10,284 bases of DNA from an uncultured Peptococcaceae bacterium. GTDB taxonomy: Bacteria; Bacillota; Desulfitobacteriia; Desulfitobacteriales; Syntrophobotulaceae. The position numbers and the translations under genes are program-made. Shown here in pieces: positions 1 to 4,962 of the stretch. Position 1 is the first letter of the stretch. The number at the start of each line of letters is the position of its first letter. The stretch is taken from NCBI GenBank assembly GCA_937892995.1, contig CALBJS010000204.1, positions 1 through 10,284 of the forward strand, given 5' to 3'. Under the pieces are notes generated by a model. It was not told the DNA's origin and did not search any database. It worked only from the letters and a program-made list of their open reading frames with translations.

Positions 1-432
1 ATATCCGATATCGATTATTAAATCAGCTAATTCGATTGACTTTTTATTTCCTGTCACACTTTTAGGGGATGAGTTAGAGCAGATAATACCTTTAATATCT
101 TTTTTCCCATGTACTATTACCCCTTGATTAAGTAGAGTTCGCTCATCGATACCTCCAACCGTAGTAAAATGGAGAAATCCTTTGGTATTAATATAAGTGA
201 TCATTAATCCTATTTCGTCAAGATGGGCAGCCAACATTATTTTTTGGTCACTAGCAAGCCCTTTTTTTCGAATATAATAATTACCAATAAAATCTGAAGA
301 TATTTCAACATCGTAAATACTAAATATTCTATCTAGAAAAGGTGCAAGTCTATGTTCATAACCAGAGACACTTGGATTGTCCGAAAGGAACATGATTATT
401 TCTCTGGCAAGCTCAAGCGAATTTTTCTGCAA
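1..432 (-). CDS. M42-family metallo-aminopeptidase (FrvX/glutamyl aminopeptidase-like), N-terminal part
   Basis: Partial gene: 144 codons are present and the reading frame is open to the left edge, so the C-terminal 60% of a protein usually about 340-360 residues long is missing. The N-terminus (SLELAREIIMFLSDNPSVSG) has the start typical of M42 peptidases. The motif AAHLDEIGLM at about residues 68-77 supplies the first zinc/cobalt ligand (H70, with D72 in the HxD motif), followed by VGGIDERTLLNQ (92-103), VHGKKDIKG and LIIDIGY (138-144), all in family order. The family forms cytoplasmic tetrahedral aminopeptidases that trim peptides; some members were annotated as cellulases or deblocking aminopeptidases. 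The start is TTG at 432-430: AAAGGA lies about 8 bases upstream inside the last codons of the penicillin-binding protein gene, and only one base separates that stop from this start. The two genes are therefore almost certainly cotranscribed and probably translationally coupled. The later catalytic and metal-binding residues are outside the window and cannot be checked. Confidence 0.9.
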   Translation of the reverse strand, partial: MQKNSLELAREIIMFLSDNPSVSGYEHRLAPFLDRIFSIYDVEISSDFIGNYYIRKKGLASDQKIMLAAHLDEIGLMITYINTKGFLHFTTVGGIDERTLLNQGVIVHGKKDIKGIICSNSSPKSVTGNKKSIELADLIIDIGY

Positions 433-433
433 T

Positions 434-2464
434 TTAATCTTCCTTTCTTTGGGACGTATTATCCTCGGAACTAAAGAAGACCTCAATAGAATCTCCTTTA
501 TTCACAACTTTACCCGCATCAGGGAATTGTTGATGAGCGAGACCACTTCCTATGAATTTATAACGAAGATCAAGTTTACCTAATACTTCCCCTACTTGTC
601 TCATCGTTAGTCCTGTAAGATTAGGAACGGCTACTTCACCTTTTTCAGGTTTTTTTTCTGGGGATACCGGTTTTGTCTGATTATTACCTGGAATAGTTTC
701 TGAATTTAAATTGTTCAGCTTACTTGGTGTACTTGCTGAAACAGGTATTCCGTAATATTGTAAGGCACTTTCGATTATTTTTTTGACATGTGGGCCCGCT
801 AGAGTACCGCCTTGGATTAGTTCTCCTTTAGGGGTATCGAGTGCTATTAACACTGCGATCTTAGGACTCTCAGCAGGGGCATAGGCCACAAAAGAAGCGA
901 CAAAATCTGTTGCTGAGTATGCACCTGTTTCAGGTTCAATCTTCTGACCTGTTCCAGTTTTACCTGCAACCTTAATACCAGGTATTTTTGCTCTGCCTCC
1001 GGTCCCTTTATCTACGACATCAACCAAAATTCCTGTCATTATCGTGCTAGTCGTTTTGGAGATAACTTCACGTACTACCTTTGGCTCATTTAACATGAGG
1101 ATTTCTCCATCCTTATTAGTGATCCTGTCTAAAATATATGGTTGAAGAAGGTTACCCCCATTGGCAACAGCACTAATAGCGGTTAAAAGTTGGATTGGAG
1201 TTACAAGATTAGCTTGGCCAAAAGACATTGTTGCTAATTCAAGATCTTTAATCCTATTTTTTTCTATCAATAAACCTTGTTCTTCCCCGGCAATATCTAT
1301 TTTAGTCTTGCTGCCAAAACCGAATGACTTTAAATAAGTGTAAAAGGTCTCTTTGCCAAGTAAGGCACCTACCTTAGCTAGAACAACATTAGAGGATAAT
1401 TCCATTCCCTTAGCAAAAGAGATATCACCATGTGCTTTACGGTCTGAATCCCAGTTAGTTATTCTTCTAGAACCCGCAATAAGATATCCCGGATCGTTGA
1501 ACAATTGTTTAGGAGTAACCACACTTTCTTCAAGAGCAGCAGCTCCAGTAATAATTTTAAAAGTCGACCCCGGCTCATAGATCATACTAATAGCAAGATT
1601 CTTACGCTCACCCGGCTTACTATTTGTATAACTATTAGGATCGAAGGTTGGTCTAGAACCCATTCCAAGAATTTTACCACTCATGGGATCCATTGCCAAA
1701 ATAACAGCTCTTTGCGGTTGACATTCCTCAATAATTTTATCAAGTTCCTGTTCAACTAGATGCTGAATTGTTGAATCAAGAGTTAAATTTAGATTATAAC
1801 CGGAGGAGAGATCTTGATTCGTCATATTTTTTTCCGGATTACCTTGGGATTTAAACTCCTTTTCACCCTTTAGTTCACTGTTATAAAAATATTCTATTCC
1901 CTCGACACCATCCCCAGCCAAATTAACTATGCCTAGAATTGAAGCGGCCATGTTAGCGGTTGGGTAAACCCTTTTATAAGTATCCGTAAAACCTATTCCT
2001 GGAATGTTTAATTCTCTGATTCTATTAGCCTTATCAATATCAACTTGACGAGCAAGACTCACCCAAGAAAGGTCTTTGGAAATTAGTTCCAAGATGTCTT
2101 TGTTGTTTTTTTCCAGAATAAGTGCAATACTATCAGCTATTTCTTGAATTCTTTTAGTGATTTCCTCGTTGGACGGTTTTTCACTGCTATTAGAAATATA
2201 CTTTGCTAAGGTTTTAGGATCGGCATATATATCTTTCGCTGGGACACTTTTCGCTAGAATATTTCCTTGGGCATCGACAATCATTCCTCTTTCAAAAACC
2301 ATGGTTTGACTATTCATTCGAAAAGTTGCTCCTCTTGCTTTTAATTCTGAGGCATTCAAAATTTGAAGGTAAAAAAGTTTACTAATTATTAAAAGGGAAA
2401 TTATTATTAATGAAGCATATACGTACCACTCTCGTGTGAAATAATTACCTTGTTTGTTCTTCAC
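434..2464 (-). CDS. Class B penicillin-binding protein with PASTA domain, SpoVD/FtsI type
   Basis: A peptidoglycan DD-transpeptidase anchored in the cytoplasmic membrane and facing outward. With GTG at 2464 as start it has 676 residues: a short cytoplasmic tail, one membrane helix (about 14-33), a dimerisation domain (about 34-220), the transpeptidase domain (about 250-565), a Pro/Lys/Asn-rich linker (about 576-610) and one PASTA domain (about 611-665). All three active-site motifs are intact: STFK (S300 nucleophile, K303), SSN (357-359) and KTG (502-504). The frame is open to an ATG at 2545, but that start has no ribosome binding site and lies inside the upstream hairpin. GTG at 2464 has AAAGGA about 8 bases upstream and gives a normal N-terminus. 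A single C-terminal PASTA domain and this length fit SpoVD, which makes spore cortex, as well as division PBPs. No mraY, mur or ftsW genes adjoin it, so it is outside the usual division cluster and the exact role is open. It is followed directly by an M42 peptidase gene. Confidence 0.95.
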   Translation of the reverse strand: MKNKQGNYFTREWYVYASLIIISLLIISKLFYLQILNASELKARGATFRMNSQTMVFERGMIVDAQGNILAKSVPAKDIYADPKTLAKYISNSSEKPSNEEITKRIQEIADSIALILEKNNKDILELISKDLSWVSLARQVDIDKANRIRELNIPGIGFTDTYKRVYPTANMAASILGIVNLAGDGVEGIEYFYNSELKGEKEFKSQGNPEKNMTNQDLSSGYNLNLTLDSTIQHLVEQELDKIIEECQPQRAVILAMDPMSGKILGMGSRPTFDPNSYTNSKPGERKNLAISMIYEPGSTFKIITGAAALEESVVTPKQLFNDPGYLIAGSRRITNWDSDRKAHGDISFAKGMELSSNVVLAKVGALLGKETFYTYLKSFGFGSKTKIDIAGEEQGLLIEKNRIKDLELATMSFGQANLVTPIQLLTAISAVANGGNLLQPYILDRITNKDGEILMLNEPKVVREVISKTTSTIMTGILVDVVDKGTGGRAKIPGIKVAGKTGTGQKIEPETGAYSATDFVASFVAYAPAESPKIAVLIALDTPKGELIQGGTLAGPHVKKIIESALQYYGIPVSASTPSKLNNLNSETIPGNNQTKPVSPEKKPEKGEVAVPNLTGLTMRQVGEVLGKLDLRYKFIGSGLAHQQFPDAGKVVNKGDSIEVFFSSEDNTSQRKED

Positions 2465-2537
2465 TGAAATTTTCCTTTCAAATAGGATGGGATACTCTCT
2501 ATATATTAGCATATTTCGGGGTGATATAATGCATAAA

Positions 2538-2608
2538 AAGCTCACATAATCTTAACTATCGATGGTAATAAAATTAATAATAACCACCTTGCTAAGATTT
2601 GTGAGCTT
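2538..2608 (-). terminator. Hairpin with T run after the rhomboid gene
   Basis: The arms 2593-2608 and 2538-2554 are complementary (AAGCTCACAAATCTTA against AAGCTCACATAATCTTA), a 16-bp stem with one bulged base. Read on the minus strand, the second arm ends in GAGCTTTTTATG, a five-T run. It lies 32 bases after the rhomboid stop and before the PBP start, so it fits a rho-independent terminator. The loop of about 38 bases is long for a simple terminator and contains a weak inner pairing (GGTGGTTA with TACCATC), so a leader or attenuator role for the PBP gene is also possible. Confidence 0.6.
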
Positions 2609-2640
2609 AGTTGTATTGTCCCCTATTAGTTTTAAAGGAT

Positions 2641-3240
2641 TCAATGTAAATTTTGTCTTTTTTTCTTTAATAAGATTAGTATACAGCCAATAAGAACTCC
2701 CCCGAGGAGTCCACCAAGATGAGCATAATTGTCTATACCAGGTGCAATTACACCAAATAATAAGTTAATACCCAAAACTATTAACAGGTTAGTAATAAGA
2801 CCGCTTCGCCAAAAAAAAGGGTTTTTCCATCCATAGGCTACAATAGCACCCAAAAGTCCAAAAATAGCACCTGAAGCTCCGGCAGAAATATTAGGACTGA
2901 AAAAATAACTAAATAAAGAGCCGGTCAAACCGCTAAAGAGATAAATCAAAATGAATTTGCCGTGGCTGAAAATTTTTTCAGTATATTTTCCTAAGGCTAA
3001 CAGAGCATAGGTGTTAAAGAGTAAATGAGTAAAACCGATATGAATAAACATAGAAGTAAATAAGCGCCAGTATTGACCAGCTTGAATTAAAATATTAACT
3101 TTAGCACCAAAGATGATTAGATTCTTATAATTTGTTGAGCCACCAGCCATAGTCATTATTATAAACATAATAAGATTTAAAATAATCAATGTATATGTAA
3201 CAAAGTATTCCTTAAACTCTTTTTTATAAATTTGGCTCAT
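2641..3240 (-). CDS. Rhomboid family intramembrane serine protease
   Basis: A 199-residue polytopic membrane protein of the rhomboid (S54) family, which cleaves transmembrane substrates within the bilayer. The catalytic serine is S123 in GASGAIFGLLGA and the catalytic histidine is H174 in NYAHLGGLLGG. The HxxxN motif H72-LLF-N76, which forms the oxyanion pocket in GlpG, and the W58-R59 loop motif (YWRLFTSMFIH) are also present. By hydrophobicity there are six membrane helices: about 14-32, 64-84, 96-114, 121-137, 150-166 and 174-191, the minimal bacterial core. No zinc-finger, ankyrin or other extra domain is fused, and the length is normal. The ATG at 3240 follows a good AGGTGGAG site with a five-base gap. 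The substrate cannot be deduced. The gene appears monocistronic, with hairpins on both sides. Confidence 0.95.
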   Translation of the reverse strand: MSQIYKKEFKEYFVTYTLIILNLIMFIIMTMAGGSTNYKNLIIFGAKVNILIQAGQYWRLFTSMFIHIGFTHLLFNTYALLALGKYTEKIFSHGKFILIYLFSGLTGSLFSYFFSPNISAGASGAIFGLLGAIVAYGWKNPFFWRSGLITNLLIVLGINLLFGVIAPGIDNYAHLGGLLGGVLIGCILILLKKKRQNLH

Positions 3241-3275
3241 ATATACTCCACCTATTGTTAGATTTTTAAAAATTC

Positions 3276-3316
3276 AATTTGAGATGCAAATGGCTTTTAA
3301 ACTTGCATCTCAAATT
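3276..3316 (-). terminator. Perfect 14-bp inverted repeat after the LysM gene
   Basis: The arms 3276-3289 (AATTTGAGATGCAA) and 3303-3316 (TTGCATCTCAAATT) match perfectly around a 13-base loop. On the minus strand the second arm is followed by GAATTTTTAAAA, a five-T run. It lies about 63 bases after the LysM stop and fits a rho-independent terminator for that gene. The stem is AT-rich, so it may be a weak one. Only 35 bases separate it from the rhomboid start codon. Confidence 0.65.
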
Positions 3317-3379
3317 AAAATAAAGTAAGAAGATATGCTATATATAGATGTTCGGTATCTTGGACTAAATATTTTAGGA

Positions 3380-3775
3380 TTAGTAGCGGTGAGGAATAAA
3401 AAGTCTCTCACCAGGATAAATAAGGTCAGGATTATCTAGATGATTGTATCCAGCAAGTTCATGCCAATCCAGCTCGAACTTCTTAGCAATTTTATAAACT
3501 GTATCCCCTTTTTGCACAACATATACTTGAGGTTGGGTTTTATTAGTTTCTATTTCAGCGTATTCAAAGCAAGGGTCACAGTAACCATAGGGGTCACAGG
3601 AATAACCCATTTGCGTTTGGTAAGAATACATGCCATCTGGTGCAATTTGTTCTGGAGTATAGCCTTCATAAGGCATTCCAGGTGCTGGGACTCCAGCCAT
3701 AGTACCAAATGGATTTACCATATTAACCGCCGGCGGTTGATTCATAAAGCCAGTTTGTTTTTTCCCAAAGAACAT
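3380..3775 (-). CDS. Small LysM-domain protein, possible spore coat or cortex-binding protein
   Basis: This 131-residue protein ends in a single complete LysM domain at about 84-129: VYVVQKGDTVYKIAKKF, then ELDWHELAGYN, then a PDLIYPGERLFIP close. LysM binds the N-acetylglucosamine backbone of peptidoglycan or chitin. Residues 1-80 have low complexity, rich in Pro, Gly, Met, Tyr and Gln, with a cysteine cluster at C60, C66 and C69 inside a CDPYGYCDPC stretch. There is no signal peptide or membrane helix, so it would stay in the compartment that makes it. That fits spore-coat proteins of the SafA type, which have LysM but are made in the mother cell. The start is ATG at 3775 with AAAGGAGGT about 10 bases upstream. 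A sigma-K-like promoter sits just ahead of it. The LysM call is firm. The coat role is inferred from composition, absence of an export signal, and the promoter. Confidence 0.88.
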   Translation of the reverse strand: MFFGKKQTGFMNQPPAVNMVNPFGTMAGVPAPGMPYEGYTPEQIAPDGMYSYQTQMGYSCDPYGYCDPCFEYAEIETNKTQPQVYVVQKGDTVYKIAKKFELDWHELAGYNHLDNPDLIYPGERLFIPHRY

Positions 3776-3800
3776 TTCTTTCCATACCTCCTTTTTGATA

Positions 3801-3827
3801 TATGGTATGGAATAATCACTAGAAAGT
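3801..3827 (-). promoter_or_regulatory. Candidate sigma-K-type sporulation promoter for the LysM gene
   Basis: On the minus strand, AC at 3827-3826 is followed by exactly 16 bases and then CATACCATA (3809-3801). The Bacillus subtilis sigma-K consensus is AC, 16-17 bases, CATANNNTA. The -10 element also resembles the sigma-E form CATACAnT, but the upstream part does not fit the sigma-E -35. Transcription would begin around 3792-3796 and give a very short leader carrying the AAAGGAGG site. No housekeeping -35/-10 pair was seen in the same gap. Confidence 0.5.
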
Positions 3828-3867
3828 GCCTGTACATGGTAATAACTGTATTAAATAATTTTGAATT

Positions 3868-3897
3868 TTCAAGTAGAAAGATATCTTTCTACTTGAA
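3868..3897. repeat. Perfect 30-bp palindrome across the trxB stop codon
   Basis: Each 15-base half is TTCAAGTAGAAAGAT read inward, symmetrical about 3882/3883 with no mismatch. It covers the last eight codons and the stop of trxB. As RNA it would fold into a stem of about 13 pairs with a tight loop. Only a broken T run (AAAATTCAAAATTATTT on the minus strand) follows, so it would be a poor intrinsic terminator by the usual rule. It may instead protect the 3' end of the mRNA or bind a protein. Confidence 0.75.
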
Positions 3898-4777
3898 CCG
3901 CCGCCAAGGCTCCATCACCCACAGCGGTTGCCACCTGCCTTAATGGAGTGTTACGTATATCCCCGGCAGCATAGACGCCTTCAATATTAGTTCTTAGAAA
4001 TTCGTTAGTAATGATATAACCTTTTTCATCAGTATCAAAATAATCAGAAACAAATTTCGTATTGGGTTCAGTTCCTACATAGACGAAAACCCCATCTACA
4101 TTTAGTTCATTTTTCTGTTTAGTATTTACATTCATAAGAATTATTTTTTCTACTTTATTATTACCATCTATTTCCTCTATAATTGATTCTAAAATAAACT
4201 TGATTTTAGGGTTTTCTTTTGCTTTCTCTACAGCAATATGTGCTGCTCTAAATTCATTTCTTCTATGAATGATGTAGACTTGAGAAGCAAATTTAGTTAG
4301 GTAAACTCCTTCTTCGAGAGCAGCATTCCCTCCCCCAATTACGGCTACCTTTTTCCCTTTATAAAAAGCACCATCACAAGTTGCACAGTAGGATACACCA
4401 CGACCGTGGAATGTGTCTTCCCCTTTTGCCCCTATAAAACGCGGTTTAGATCCGGCTGCAATAATAACCGCTCTGGATTCAATGGTTTGTTGTTCTGTAA
4501 TAATCTGTTTTACAGATCCAACAAGCCCCATTCTAATAACTTGCTGGAATATGAATTCAGCACCTTGATTTAAGGCCTGTTTATAAAAAAAATTCGAGAG
4601 CTCAAATCCTGAAATTCCCTCTGGAAAACCAGGGTAATTATCAATTTTTTCAGTGGAAGCGACCTGTCCACCAGGCATCATAGATTCTAACACAACGGTC
4701 TTGAGACCTCCCCTAGCTGCATATAAAGCTGCCGTTAAGCCGGCGGGCCCACCTCCTATGATAGCTAGATCATACAT
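3869..4777 (-). CDS. trxB: Thioredoxin-disulfide reductase
   Basis: An FAD enzyme that passes electrons from NADPH to thioredoxin in the cytoplasm. With ATG at 4777 it has 302 residues, normal for the low-molecular-weight bacterial class. In order: the FAD-binding GGGPAG (8-13) with ARGGLKTVVLE behind it, the redox-active disulfide CATC (131-134) in GVSYCATCDGAFYKGK, the NADPH-binding IGGGNAALEE (147-156) with HRRNEFR (171-177) that binds the 2'-phosphate, and the C-terminal FAD motif GVYAAGD (267-273). The HRRxxxR motif favours NADPH over ferredoxin as donor. An in-frame GTG at 4789 is only four codons upstream but lies inside AAGGTGGTG, the likely ribosome binding site; with ATG at 4777 the gap from AAGGTGG is 8 bases. 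No thioredoxin gene is in view. It is divergent from the UPF0182 gene, with 185 bases of AT-rich DNA between them holding no promoter that I can call with confidence. Confidence 0.96.
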   Translation of the reverse strand: MYDLAIIGGGPAGLTAALYAARGGLKTVVLESMMPGGQVASTEKIDNYPGFPEGISGFELSNFFYKQALNQGAEFIFQQVIRMGLVGSVKQIITEQQTIESRAVIIAAGSKPRFIGAKGEDTFHGRGVSYCATCDGAFYKGKKVAVIGGGNAALEEGVYLTKFASQVYIIHRRNEFRAAHIAVEKAKENPKIKFILESIIEEIDGNNKVEKIILMNVNTKQKNELNVDGVFVYVGTEPNTKFVSDYFDTDEKGYIITNEFLRTNIEGVYAAGDIRNTPLRQVATAVGDGALAAVQVERYLST

Positions 4778-4962
4778 ATTATGCACCACCTTAAACTTCT
4801 TAAGTAATTTAAAGTATATCTCAAAAATTTGTATTAAGAAAGTAAAAAGGAAGGTATTTCTTCAAAATGAAAGAATATATAAAAATTATCAAAAATAAAA
4901 TCCTTCTATTTACATATATTAGTAATAGTTGTCCTTATTTTTCCTAAAGGGAGGAGACTTCA

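Noticed and set aside
1353..1759. Two plus-strand open frames opposite the PBP gene
   Set aside because: They are antisense to conserved transpeptidase codons and have no ribosome binding site or recognisable product.
2465..2537. Sigma-E-type promoter upstream of the PBP gene
   Set aside because: GCATTATAT and GCTAATAT only loosely resemble sigma-E elements, and the CATA core of the -10 is missing, so it cannot be used to argue a sporulation role.
2465..2545. Upstream ATG extension of the penicillin-binding protein (27 extra residues)
   Set aside because: It has no ribosome binding site, the start lies in the hairpin stem, and the extra residues do not look like a PBP N-terminus. GTG at 2464 has AAAGGA at the right distance.
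2555..2592. AAGGTGG in the hairpin loop as a T-box riboswitch motif
   Set aside because: The T-box core (AGGGTGGNACCGCG) is not matched beyond the first few bases, no specifier stem is seen, and neither flanking gene is an aminoacylation or amino-acid gene.
3440..3943. Plus-strand open frame of 167 codons opposite the LysM gene
   Set aside because: It runs antisense to the LysM gene and the end of trxB, lacks a ribosome binding site, and its product resembles no protein. It is a shadow.
4778..4962. Housekeeping promoters in the divergent trxB/UPF0182 gap
   Set aside because: TTTACA and TATACT hexamers occur on the two strands, but none has a partner at 16-18 bases. AT-rich DNA gives such matches by chance.
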